Below, one piece after another: positions 7,975 to 16,731 of a stretch of DNA of 40,929 nucleotides. Source of the stretch: JAWLFY01 sp964462125. Lineage in GTDB: Bacteria > Planctomycetota > Planctomycetia > Pirellulales > Pirellulaceae. Within the stretch, counting starts at the first letter, position 1, and every line of letters starts with the position of its first letter. A program made the translations under genes and the position numbers. The notes beneath the pieces are model-generated. The model searched no databases and was not told where the DNA came from. It worked only from the letters and a program-made list of their open reading frames with translations. Where the stretch lies: positions 1 through 40,929 of the forward strand of contig CAYWXT010000011.1 of NCBI GenBank assembly GCA_964462125.1, given 5' to 3'.

Positions 7975-10900
7975 CTATTCTTTCGTGATCACTTCGTCAA
8001 GATTCAGCAGCACGTTGGCGAATGCGGTCAGGGCCGCCAACGTTTCCGGTTCGCGACAAGCTTCCAGCGGTAACGGGGTGTCAGCCGATGCGATCAATTG
8101 TCGCGCCGCGTCGCTGTTGTCGCGATAAAACGACTGGTACGATGTCAACGCGTCCTGGAGCGCCGCTGCCTCCTTCTCGGTGGGGTCGCGGGCGGTGACG
8201 ATCCGGAAGCCGTGGCGAGTCACGCTGGCGTGATCGAGCGAAGCTTCTGGGCCCGCCGCTTCCCATAGACGGTGTGCCAACCCGAATGCGGCGTGAACGA
8301 AGGCGGTTTCATTGAGCAGCGTGAGTGCTTGCAGGGGCGTATTGGTACGGCGGGCGAGGACCGCGCAGGTTTCTCGGTCGGCGGCGTCCAAAGTCGACAT
8401 GCTGGGAGGAGCCACGGTCCGTTTCCAGAACGTGTAGAGACTCCGCCGGTACAGATCCTCCCCTTCGGAGCGTTCGTACTTCATGTTGCTCATCTCCTCC
8501 CACAATCCTTCTGGCTGAAACGTTTTCACCGCCGGGCCGCCTTGACGATGCGTGAGGAGACCGGCGACCGAGAGGGCCTGGTCGCGAACGACGTGCGCGG
8601 GCAATCGTTGGCGCGGTCCGCGGGCAAGCCAGCGGTTGTCTGGATCGGCTGCGAGCTTTTCCGGTGAGGCCTGCGACGACTGGCGGTAAGTACTGCTGAG
8701 GACGATCAGCCGCTGCAGGTGGCGCACGTTCCATCCGCTGCGGACGAATTCGGTGGCTAACCAATCGAGCAACTCCGGATGACTCGGAGCATTTCCTTGA
8801 AGCCCAAAGTCTTCCGGCGTTGCGACCAAGCCGCTGCCGAAGAAGCGTTGCCAATGCCGGTTGACGGTGACGCGGGCGGTCAGCGGATGATCGCCACTGA
8901 CCAGCCACTTCGCGAACGCCAGCCGGTCTTGTGGGTCTTCCTTGCGCAGGGGGGGGAAGATCTCCGGGACGTCCGGCTCGACGGTCTCACCCAGTTGGTC
9001 ATAGATCCCCCGTTTCCGAACACGGGTTGGTGACTTCTGGGGTCGCTCCTTCATCACCATGGTCGTCGGCAGGGAGTCCCAGAAGCGGTCCCGCCGGAGA
9101 CGCGTCTGATGCAGGCGGCGGGCGAGTTTCTGCAATGGCTCCGGCGCCGCGTGTTCTAGAAACCACTGCCGCAACCGTTGCTGTTCCACGTCGTCCCGCT
9201 GGTCTTCGTCGGTGGCCGCCCTCTGCGGCAACCCCGGCTCGTCGGCCAAACGCCGGATCTCCCCCTCCCACAAGGTTCGGTCGTAATACCGCAGCTGATC
9301 GATTGCGCCGCGGTAGTTTTCACCCCGCACGCCACCTCCGACGGTCAACTCGGTGTTCGGCTTCGTGCCCCCGGTGTTGCTGTTCGTGTTGTACAGCGTC
9401 CTGGTCGGCACGGATTCGCCATCGAGATAGATTCGCATTCCCATTGCGCTTTGACTGCCGTCGTTGGTCAACGTCACGTGGGTCCACCGGTCCGTGGGCA
9501 GGGTTCGCTTCGACTCCACCGCACCGACACCGGCGACCCAGCGCGTGATGATGAAAAAGCGGAGTCTGCCGTCAACCAGGTCCACCAGCAATCCGGAGCG
9601 CCGCGTGTTGTTGGTCTGGCGTGACAACACGACTCCCTCCTTCCGCATCTCGGGACGAATCCAGAACGAGAGCGAAAACGGGATTTCACCCCGCGCATCG
9701 GCGACTTCGCCTAGCTTGGCTGTTTGTGTGCCATCAAAGTGCCAGGCATTCCCGATCACTCCAGGGACCGTTGTCGGTTCACGGCGGTCCCGGTTGTGCG
9801 ATTCCTCGTCACCACGCGACGGTTCGTCGCCGTCAGGCTGTTCGAAGGTGAAGTGATGGCGCAGTTGTTGGGAGACGGCGGGGGAATCGTTCAGGTCGAT
9901 CGTCCCATCGTTCAGCCACCCCCGCAGGGCTTGGTCGACGCGTGGCACGGTTTGATTCAACGCGTTCCGTTGCGATTCGATGGCCCGCTCCCGCCGGTCC
10001 AACTCCGCCTGTTGAGCGCGCGTTGGCGCCGTCACCCAAGGTTCCGAATTGCCGAACTTCACCGCCCGCCCCGACTCAGCCGCGTTGTCGAAGAACGAGA
10101 TCAGCTGGTAGTACTCGCGCTGCGAGACCGGGTCGAATTTATGGTCGTGGCAGCGGGCGCAGCCCATCGTCAGCCCCATCCAAACGGTGGAGGTCGTGTC
10201 GACACGATCCACCGCGTTCTCGAACAAGAACTCCTCCAAAACCAAGCCGGCTTCGGAGTTGTAGCGATGATTGCGGTTGAAGCCGGTGGCGATCTTTTGT
10301 TCCAGCGTCGCGCCGGGCAGCAGGTCCCCGGCCAGTTGCTCGATGGTGAATTGATCGAAGGGCGTTCCTGCGTTGTAGGCGTCGATCACCCAGTCGCGCC
10401 AGGGCCACATCTCGCGCGGCCCATCGTTCTGATAGCCATCGGTGTCGGCATAGCGGGCAGCGTCGAGCCAATGAAGTGCCATTGCTTCGCCGTAACGTTC
10501 GGAGTGCAGCAACCGATCGACGACGCGACGCTCCGCACCGGGCGCCTCGTCGCGAAGGAACGCATGGAGCTCCTCCGGCGTTGGCGGCAATCCGGTCAGA
10601 TCGAGGCTGACCCGCCGGAGCCAACGAGATTTCTCCGCCGGCGGTGACGGTTCCGACCCGCGCTGCTCAAGCGTCGCCAACACGAAATGATCGAGCGGAT
10701 TGGTTGGCCAATCGACCTGCATGACCGCAGGGATCTCCGGTCGCTTTGGGGCCTCGAACGCCCAATGCTTGTCATAGGTCGCCCCGCTGTCGATCCAGCG
10801 GCGGAGGACGCTGATCTCCTCAGCGGAAAGCCGCTTTCCGGTTTCCGCTGGCGGCATCCGTAGCCCGGAGTCCTCCTGTTCGATCCGCGCGATCGCCTCG

Positions 10901-11136
10901 CTGGCGTCCGAATCGCCAGGGACAATTGCCGCGCCCCCTCCCAGTTCGGCGAACGCTCCCTCGGGCAGGTCCAATCGCAATCCCGCCTCCCGGGTCGCCG
11001 CGTCGGGCCCATGGCAGGAAAGACAATTGTCCGACAGGATCGGTCGCACGTCCTGGCTAAAGTCAACGGTCTCGGCACCTCCGATGGACGCAAGAATCGA
11101 AACCAACAGAACGAATACAGGAAGGCGAGAAACCAT
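7975..11136 (-). CDS. Planctomycete cytochrome (PSCyt1-DUF1549-LamG-DUF1553) protein
   Basis: In order this 1053-aa protein has a signal peptide (to about A21), a planctomycete cytochrome c domain with the heme motif C38-x2-C41-H42 (CLSCHG), a DUF1549 domain (about 110-340, including HWLDAARYADTDGYQND and MGCARCHDHKFDP), a LamG/concanavalin-like domain (about 440-640; FTFEQPDGD, FSLSFWIRPE, WTHVTLTNDG, GAIDQLRYYDRTL) and a DUF1553 domain (about 720-1000; TARVTVNRHWQRFFG, GLQGNAPSHPELLDWLA, SSTYRQSS). Such proteins are paired with DUF1501 proteins throughout the phylum. The heme suggests electron transfer coupled to an unknown oxidation, perhaps of sulfated or complex glycans as the LamG domain hints. 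ATG 11136 gives a clean signal peptide and is preferred over an upstream TTG. Confidence 0.9.
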   Translation of the reverse strand: MVSRLPVFVLLVSILASIGGAETVDFSQDVRPILSDNCLSCHGPDAATREAGLRLDLPEGAFAELGGGAAIVPGDSDASEAIARIEQEDSGLRMPPAETGKRLSAEEISVLRRWIDSGATYDKHWAFEAPKRPEIPAVMQVDWPTNPLDHFVLATLEQRGSEPSPPAEKSRWLRRVSLDLTGLPPTPEELHAFLRDEAPGAERRVVDRLLHSERYGEAMALHWLDAARYADTDGYQNDGPREMWPWRDWVIDAYNAGTPFDQFTIEQLAGDLLPGATLEQKIATGFNRNHRYNSEAGLVLEEFLFENAVDRVDTTSTVWMGLTMGCARCHDHKFDPVSQREYYQLISFFDNAAESGRAVKFGNSEPWVTAPTRAQQAELDRRERAIESQRNALNQTVPRVDQALRGWLNDGTIDLNDSPAVSQQLRHHFTFEQPDGDEPSRGDEESHNRDRREPTTVPGVIGNAWHFDGTQTAKLGEVADARGEIPFSLSFWIRPEMRKEGVVLSRQTNNTRRSGLLVDLVDGRLRFFIITRWVAGVGAVESKRTLPTDRWTHVTLTNDGSQSAMGMRIYLDGESVPTRTLYNTNSNTGGTKPNTELTVGGGVRGENYRGAIDQLRYYDRTLWEGEIRRLADEPGLPQRAATDEDQRDDVEQQRLRQWFLEHAAPEPLQKLARRLHQTRLRRDRFWDSLPTTMVMKERPQKSPTRVRKRGIYDQLGETVEPDVPEIFPPLRKEDPQDRLAFAKWLVSGDHPLTARVTVNRHWQRFFGSGLVATPEDFGLQGNAPSHPELLDWLATEFVRSGWNVRHLQRLIVLSSTYRQSSQASPEKLAADPDNRWLARGPRQRLPAHVVRDQALSVAGLLTHRQGGPAVKTFQPEGLWEEMSNMKYERSEGEDLYRRSLYTFWKRTVAPPSMSTLDAADRETCAVLARRTNTPLQALTLLNETAFVHAAFGLAHRLWEAAGPEASLDHASVTRHGFRIVTARDPTEKEAAALQDALTSYQSFYRDNSDAARQLIASADTPLPLEACREPETLAALTAFANVLLNLDEVITKE

Positions 11137-11248
11137 CAAAGCGGGCGGGGTTGGTGGTGGGAGGTTGATGCCTTGTGGCAGGTTCAACGGTCTTCATTAT
11201 GAACGATGCAGCGGCGGGCCGCGAGTTTTCGCTGTTCGCCCGCGCAAA

Positions 11249-11329
11249 GCAAAAAAGGGGTCAGGACTCTTTTTCCAGGAACTGGCCCTTCGGGTGCTTC
11301 GCAAAAAAGAGTCCTGACCCCTTTTTTGC
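11249..11329. repeat. Long palindromic repeat (GGGGTCAGGACTC type)
   Basis: Perfect inverted arms at 11251-11274 and 11303-11327 (AAAAAAGGGGTCAGGACTC plus a T-run) surround a 28-nt loop containing GCCCTTCGGGTGCTTCGC. The same arms occur at 36161-36224, and a nearly identical loop occurs at 32304-32376. The stop codon and last 21 codons of the 119-aa gene on the minus strand lie inside it. It resembles REP/BIME elements, and its T-runs would also let it act as a terminator. Confidence 0.85.
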
Positions 11330-11620
11330 TGCCCCCTCTTTCTGCAGCTGGTGCCAGCGTTCGACGGTTTCCGGAGTGCCGACCGAAACCGCGTCGCTGC
11401 GGCCGAATCCCCGTTCGCTGAGGTGCACCGAGGGGGCCAGGTGCAGCAGGGCTTCCAGCATCAAATGGTCGTGGCGGTGCCGATCCGAGAGCCCCGAATC
11501 ATGGTAGATCCAGCGATGCGACTCAAGGGCACGGTCGATCGCGACCAACGCCGCATGCTCAACCGATTCGGCTGCCAAAACCAGCTGCACGGGACCGCAC
11601 TCAACATAGTACTTTGCCAT
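11261..11620 (-). CDS. Small protein of unknown function ending in a palindromic repeat
   Basis: I do not recognise this 119-aa protein. Residues 1-98 look like a real soluble domain, opening MAKYYVECGPVQLVLAA and continuing with VEHAALVAIDRALESH and SDRHRHDHLMLEALLHLAP. The start is well supported by AAGGAG 6 nt before ATG. The last 21 residues (KKGSGLFF ... EKES) and the TGA are read entirely from the palindromic repeat, so the present C-terminus is probably a product of repeat insertion. A dyad lies about 43 bp upstream of the ATG. The gene stands alone, upstream of the cytochrome/DUF1501 pair on the same strand, with no contextual clue to function. Confidence 0.7.
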   Translation of the reverse strand: MAKYYVECGPVQLVLAAESVEHAALVAIDRALESHRWIYHDSGLSDRHRHDHLMLEALLHLAPSVHLSERGFGRSDAVSVGTPETVERWHQLQKEGAAKKGSGLFFAKHPKGQFLEKES

Positions 11621-11662
11621 CGGAGACTCCTTCCTGGACCGGGATCGGCGGGCGATCGAACT

Positions 11663-11687
11663 CTGAATGCCCATCGGGGACATTCAG
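11663..11687. promoter_or_regulatory. Dyad upstream of the 119-aa gene (possible operator)
   Basis: Perfect 7-bp arms CTGAATG and CATTCAG are separated by 11 bp. The dyad ends 43 bp before the start of the small gene on the minus strand, where a repressor site or a leader hairpin could act. No regulator gene is nearby, so this is a structural observation only. Confidence 0.35.
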
Positions 11688-11763
11688 ATCATCGCTGAGG
11701 AGGGGACACGTCCGGTCACACTCAAGAAAATCGTCCAGGCTTTTTCTGAAAAACCCTGCGCCG

Positions 11764-11795
11764 TGCCGTGACAAAACCGTGCCATCACAAAACCG
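11764..11795. repeat. 16-bp tandem duplication
   Basis: Two abutting 16-bp units, TGCCGTGACAAAACCG and TGCCATCACAAAACCG, differ at two positions. They lie just outside the left end of the MITE-like element. No function is evident. Confidence 0.7.
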
Positions 11796-11809
11796 ATGGC
11801 ATTGGGCTA

Positions 11810-12061
11810 GGCTCTGTCAGAAAACGCCCATCGCACCATGATTAGAAGTGCGGCCGCCCTCCTAGCAACTACCCTCCCTTGGGAGGGTCGCGAGGAACGA
11901 GCGGGGAGGGGCCAATCGCCGCTTTATTCCCCCATCACAAGCCCGCACGATTCGATTGCATGGTGCTTGGCCCTCCCCGGACGTCAGCGTCCGACCCTCC
12001 CGCGAGCGGGAGGGTGATGATTGTCGCTTCGCGAGCGTCGTGCACGTTTTCTGACAGAGCC
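11810..12061. mobile_element. 252-bp MITE-like element with 17-bp terminal inverted repeats (IS630-type target)
   Basis: The ends are perfect inverted repeats, GGCTCTGTCAGAAAACG at 11810-11826 and its complement at 12045-12061, flanked on both sides by TA within a CTAG context (C-TA-element-TA-G). Insertion into CTAG with TA duplication is the known preference of IS630 family elements. There is no transposase frame inside, so this is a non-autonomous element. It contains two internal perfect palindromes (11871-11888 and 11994-12015) and copy 2 of the 30-bp hairpin repeat. The flanking TA plus terminal G form the TAG stop of the neighbouring PQQ gene; removing the element would leave the same stop. 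Confidence 0.75.
11968..11997 (-). repeat. 30-bp dispersed hairpin repeat, copy 2
   Basis: This is the inverted counterpart of 6058-6087 with one mismatch, located inside the MITE-like element. Its CGGACG/CGTCCG arms form a hairpin. Confidence 0.65.
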
Positions 12062-15000
12062 TAGCGACTCCGGCTATCGGGGGTGTCAGCGAAGTCGAAC
12101 GTCAATTCCTCGGCCCCGATCCGGCAGGTGACCCGCCGTTGTTCCGGTTGTGCCGCAACGACGGTTTCAATCAGGTTCGCGCCACTGGGGACCTCGCGCC
12201 GCTCCTGAACCAGGGTGTCCCCGTCGCGGACGTCCATCGCCAGGACCTCCAGTTCTCGCTTTCGTGATCCGGTGGCATTGAAATCGGACCAGCCACGGGT
12301 GAGCGTCAGAATCGGGATCGCGGAGGGTTGCGCCAGCGTGCACCCCCACGGGGCATCGAACTGTTCGGTCCAGCGGTGTTCTCCTTGCTCCAAGGAGACG
12401 GAGATGACGGCATCGACCCGTTGATGGTTTGGCATGTTGGCGGTCTGCAAGGTCGCCGTGCCGCTTTCCTCCTTCGGCATCTGGCGTCGCCGCGGCAGGA
12501 GCAGGAATTGTTCTTCGAGCAGCACCGCCTGCAGTCCATTGAGATCGTCGTACTTGGGGAGGTCTTCCAGCTCCGCCAGCTGCCTGGCTTCCACCAAATC
12601 CCAAATCACGGCCGTTCCCTCGGTGTCGAAGAGTGCCAAATAGCGTCCTTCGACAACTTGGCCGTATGCGGCCTCGACGTTCTCGCTGCGACGGTTGGCC
12701 GGCGCCGCCCGCCGATGGAGCAACACATCGTCGGTGAACGGATCGATCAGCCGGATATCATACATCGCTGGGGTCTCGGGGGCGGCGTCATCAGTCGGGG
12801 CATCGTCGGCTTGGTCGTAACACAAAACATACTCACCGGTCCCCGCCCAAAGGTCACCGCCATTCCAAGGTTCACTCGCCAGTTTCTCGCCATCCAACAA
12901 GTTAAAGAAGACGACCTCGTCAGCCTCCGGTGAAACCACGGCCACGCGTTGGTCATCACAGACGACCGCACCACCGAGTGGGGCGTCGGAGTTTCGCCAC
13001 AGCTGCTCGGAGGTCATCAGGTCGAGACAGACCAACTCGCCCCCTTGCAAGATCAGCAACCGGTCGCCGGTGATCGGACCGACTCGGAATTCTGCGGTGA
13101 CCGAGCTGGGGACGTTGGTGTTGATCACATCGAGCAAGACTTGGTCGTCGAACACATTCATCACGCTCCGGCGTTTGGCGATTGAGCCGCCGTCTCCACC
13201 GGTGCTGCGGCTCCACAACACGGGAGTGTCGTTGTCAAAGGTGCGGTACAGGTCGAGGGCCACGATCTGGTCGCTGAGGACGACGATCATCACGCCACCG
13301 CTGACCAACGTTTTGGGCAAATCGCTCCCTTGACGCTGTTCCTGCTCGATCGAAATCGGATGGACCAACCCGTTGGGGTCGCGGATCGCCAACGGGTTTG
13401 AACTCTCGCGGACGACGTGCCAGCCGCGGAGCTGGTCGCCGGCGAGCCGTCTGGTGGGCAGATACCGGATTCCGGAGACGCTATTGGAGCGCCCGCGCAT
13501 GGTACGGACGGAATCCCATGTCAATTCCACGTCCTTGGACCACTGCTCCCGATCGACCTCTCGGGCGCCGACCTCGGGGTAGGCTTCGATCTGGGTTGCG
13601 GTTTCCTCCTTGCCCCGCTGCCGCAAGGCTGTCGCCACGCGCTGGGCGTCTTCGCCAAAGCGACCGGTGCCGTAGGCCTCGCCGAGCATCGACAGTCGTC
13701 GATCGGAGAGCGCCTCGAGCCGGCTCGGCGAGATGTGTCCCAAGGCAACGCGTTCCATCTCCAACGCGGCGTCGGCGAGCTGGAACCGCTCAAAGAGTTC
13801 CTCGCGGAGAGACTCGACGCCATCCAGGACACCGAAGTGCTTGACGTATTGCTGCAACAGCTGGTTCGACCCGCCCTGTGCGGGCGCCAGCTGCTCGGTC
13901 AAGGTATCGTTGATCACCGCCAACTCCTCCTCGGATGCCCGCCCGGCGAGCTCGGCCACACGGGCAGCGATCCAACTGTCGATCGAACACTGACGCGGCT
14001 CCTCGCCCCCCACCGTATCGAACGGTTCTGGGAACGCCGTCGGTTGTCCGACCAGATCGGAGAGGCGAATCAATTGTGAGATCGCTTCGGAGTAATCCGA
14101 TCCAGCGATACCGGCGCGGACGCGGAGCGAGATCAACTCGGCACGGGATTCCGGCTGGTCCACCAAGTCGTCCAACACATCATACAAGTCCGGATCGGCG
14201 GCGGGGTCCTCACGCAAGATCCCCAGCATGGCGAGTACCGATAACATCCGCACCTCGTCGTTGTCGGGCTGCCGCTGGCGGGTCTTCTCCAACAGCTGCA
14301 GCGCTTCTTCCCGCTCCCCGCGCTGGATCAACAACTGCGACTTTCTTACCAACGCGTCGAAGTCGTCTGGATCTTCGGCCAGCAGCTTCGTGACCCGGGG
14401 TTCCAACGTCGCTTCCCCCAACGCCACGGCCAGCTCGGTCGGCGATTGGCTGATGATCTTTCCGTCCACGGCGACCAGGTTTCCCAAGCTGAAGTTGCAG
14501 GACCGTCGACCGAGGACCGTGCCATCCTCCAGGGACACCCGAATGATCTGGTTGTTCGTGGTCGGCAAAAAGTATTCGCCGTCGCCGAACATACCGTGAC
14601 CGGAAATCCGTTGACCAGCGGCGACCAGGTGCTCCGGTGTCGACCAGAGCGAGCTGCCGGTCTCCAGGTCATAGGCCTGCATGCGATCGGAGCCGACGAG
14701 ATAGAATCGGCCATCGCGGATGCCGGCAAGGTACCGGAAATGGATGCGGTTGATTCCGTTGAACCGAGCTTCGCCGGTGATGAGGTCGTATCCCAGTGCC
14801 CGGTCCGACTCCACCGGCGTCACCACGACGTCGGTCCCCGAGGCGACCGCGGTCCCGTCGGACCAGCGTTGCATCAATTGCATCACATCGACCGATCCTG
14901 TGCGGCCAAAGGCGCGCCGTTCAAATTCTGCACTTCGTTTGAAACTCACTCCCCAACGCAACGTCCGGTCGGCCAGATCGAAGGCGACCATCGCGCCGGC

Positions 15001-16605
15001 ACCGGTTGGGCAGATCAATACGCCCTCGTGGTAGGTGGGAACAGCTCCTGCAACGCGGCGGATCGGGTCGACCTCGACCCCTCCTGATTCGACCGCGACC
15101 AACGGCTGCCGCCAAAATTCACTGCCGGTCGCCGGATCGAGACAGCTCAAACAAATGTCTCCCGATAGCTCCACCAGCACGTAGAGCCTCCCGTCGATCG
15201 GAAGCGGCGGCCCCAAGAAAAAAGCTTCGGAGAAGTCCGTGGGGTTGTCCTCCTGATTTCCCAAGGACCACGCCAGTTTCCCCTCGGTCGCCAGTTTCAA
15301 GGCCACCAGCGAGTTTCGCGACCCGTCAGCGGGCCGCGTGCCACGTTGACCCCAAGGCCCAAACGTTGCTCCCTCGACCTGTCCGAGATCGTGCAGCTGG
15401 TAAACCCGCTCCCCGTCACTGGTGATCTGGCCATACGGTTGGTCATTCCAGATCCGCTGCATCAGCAGATCGCTACGATCGCCGTCATCGGCCAACATGT
15501 CGAAGGTCAAACCGGTCTCGTCATGCGTCGGGCTCGGAGACGTCCAAGGATACTCCCAGACCAATTTGCCGGTATTGAAATCAACACCGAGCAAGCGTTC
15601 TGTCGATTTCATCAAGACGTAGTCGCCAATCAGAAGGGGCGTCCAACTTGGCGGCGCCAAGGCGCCGCGGGCAACCAATTCGTCCGACCTCTCCCGTACC
15701 TGCCGCTCCTGACTCGGACTGGCCGTCGCCCGCTGGATCCAGAGCTCCAAGGACAATGGCATCTCCCCGGCATCGCTGCCGTTGCGGTCCGGGACACCTC
15801 CCCTAAGAGCGTGTTCGGAGCCCGAGGAGCGTGGCGTTCGCTCGGCGCCGTGGTACTGGCGATCAATCCAGTCGGCCAATTCCTGCTCGCTCGGCCACGG
15901 TTGCTCTTCTCCGCCGAGGGTAACCGTTTCGGATCGCTGAGGGACCTCCGGCAGCTCGCGGCCGCCGAGCTGGCACGCCGCGGCGTGCATCAAGACGACC
16001 GAGTCGCCGAGAGTCTCCAACGCCTGAGGCGTCGCCACAATCTCATCGAGCAGCAGTGAGGCGGCCAGCGGCTGCCCGCGGTAGATCGCATCCTGGGCCA
16101 ACAACAGGGACGCCTGGTATCCAGCGCGGGTGTGAAAATACTTGCGACGGACGCCGCGAAGCAACTCGATGTCCCGAGACTCGACCGCGGCGGCCAGTTC
16201 ACGCCGCGCCGGGGGCCCGTAGCGGAGCTCGTACGTCTCGAGTCCGTCCGCGGGCAACTCGGCCAGCATTTGCCGAGCCTGGCGCAGCACGCTTTCCCGC
16301 AGCACCGCTCCGCGATCAGCCGCTTCAGCCGCTTCGACGAAGTAATCCTGGCCGCTCAGATCTTCATCCAACGCCGGGTCGGGCTCTCGTGCGAGCATAT
16401 CGCCCAGCCGAATCACCGCGTCGCTGTACTGTTCGTCGGCAATCGACTCCTCCGCCTCGCGAAGATACTGCCGGACACTCCGGGGGGCATCGACGAAGCT
16501 CGCCGAACGACTGATCGGACGCCCAAGCTGGGCCTCCGCCACGGCCGCGAAACCGAACAGCCCGCTGAGGATGAAAACCAGCAGGAAGCGGGGAGCAAGC
16601 GACAT
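12061..16605 (-). CDS. Very large secreted PQQ-like beta-propeller protein with helical/TPR middle
   Basis: The 1514-aa protein has a signal peptide (SLAPRFLLVFILSGLFGF, cleaved near AEAQ), an N-terminal helical/TPR-like region (about 35-250), a first PQQ-like propeller (about 290-690) with blade motifs such as LLGVDFNTGKLVWEYPW, CLDPATGSEFWRQP and AYDLETGSSLWSTP, a TPR-like stretch (RGEREEALQLLEKTRQRQPD) and a second propeller (about 1020-1480; LVCLDLMTSEQLWRNS). PQQ-like blades without enzyme residues usually serve as protein-binding scaffolds, as in BamB; the role here is unknown. An upstream in-frame ATG at 16716, preceded by GGGAG, would add 37 residues before the signal peptide, so the start is open. 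It follows adk closely and may be the last gene of the ribosomal transcript. Confidence 0.85.
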   Translation of the reverse strand: MSLAPRFLLVFILSGLFGFAAVAEAQLGRPISRSASFVDAPRSVRQYLREAEESIADEQYSDAVIRLGDMLAREPDPALDEDLSGQDYFVEAAEAADRGAVLRESVLRQARQMLAELPADGLETYELRYGPPARRELAAAVESRDIELLRGVRRKYFHTRAGYQASLLLAQDAIYRGQPLAASLLLDEIVATPQALETLGDSVVLMHAAACQLGGRELPEVPQRSETVTLGGEEQPWPSEQELADWIDRQYHGAERTPRSSGSEHALRGGVPDRNGSDAGEMPLSLELWIQRATASPSQERQVRERSDELVARGALAPPSWTPLLIGDYVLMKSTERLLGVDFNTGKLVWEYPWTSPSPTHDETGLTFDMLADDGDRSDLLMQRIWNDQPYGQITSDGERVYQLHDLGQVEGATFGPWGQRGTRPADGSRNSLVALKLATEGKLAWSLGNQEDNPTDFSEAFFLGPPLPIDGRLYVLVELSGDICLSCLDPATGSEFWRQPLVAVESGGVEVDPIRRVAGAVPTYHEGVLICPTGAGAMVAFDLADRTLRWGVSFKRSAEFERRAFGRTGSVDVMQLMQRWSDGTAVASGTDVVVTPVESDRALGYDLITGEARFNGINRIHFRYLAGIRDGRFYLVGSDRMQAYDLETGSSLWSTPEHLVAAGQRISGHGMFGDGEYFLPTTNNQIIRVSLEDGTVLGRRSCNFSLGNLVAVDGKIISQSPTELAVALGEATLEPRVTKLLAEDPDDFDALVRKSQLLIQRGEREEALQLLEKTRQRQPDNDEVRMLSVLAMLGILREDPAADPDLYDVLDDLVDQPESRAELISLRVRAGIAGSDYSEAISQLIRLSDLVGQPTAFPEPFDTVGGEEPRQCSIDSWIAARVAELAGRASEEELAVINDTLTEQLAPAQGGSNQLLQQYVKHFGVLDGVESLREELFERFQLADAALEMERVALGHISPSRLEALSDRRLSMLGEAYGTGRFGEDAQRVATALRQRGKEETATQIEAYPEVGAREVDREQWSKDVELTWDSVRTMRGRSNSVSGIRYLPTRRLAGDQLRGWHVVRESSNPLAIRDPNGLVHPISIEQEQRQGSDLPKTLVSGGVMIVVLSDQIVALDLYRTFDNDTPVLWSRSTGGDGGSIAKRRSVMNVFDDQVLLDVINTNVPSSVTAEFRVGPITGDRLLILQGGELVCLDLMTSEQLWRNSDAPLGGAVVCDDQRVAVVSPEADEVVFFNLLDGEKLASEPWNGGDLWAGTGEYVLCYDQADDAPTDDAAPETPAMYDIRLIDPFTDDVLLHRRAAPANRRSENVEAAYGQVVEGRYLALFDTEGTAVIWDLVEARQLAELEDLPKYDDLNGLQAVLLEEQFLLLPRRRQMPKEESGTATLQTANMPNHQRVDAVISVSLEQGEHRWTEQFDAPWGCTLAQPSAIPILTLTRGWSDFNATGSRKRELEVLAMDVRDGDTLVQERREVPSGANLIETVVAAQPEQRRVTCRIGAEELTFDFADTPDSRSR

Positions 16606-16731
16606 CCGCCACCGCCGTTGGCAAGGTCGTTGAACGAAGCCGCACGGTTGTTGAACGATCGTATGTTTGGTCACAATCAGTCCCTGTCGGAGGAGCTCTC
16701 GGATCACCCCTCTCATTGTAGGCGCTCCCGA

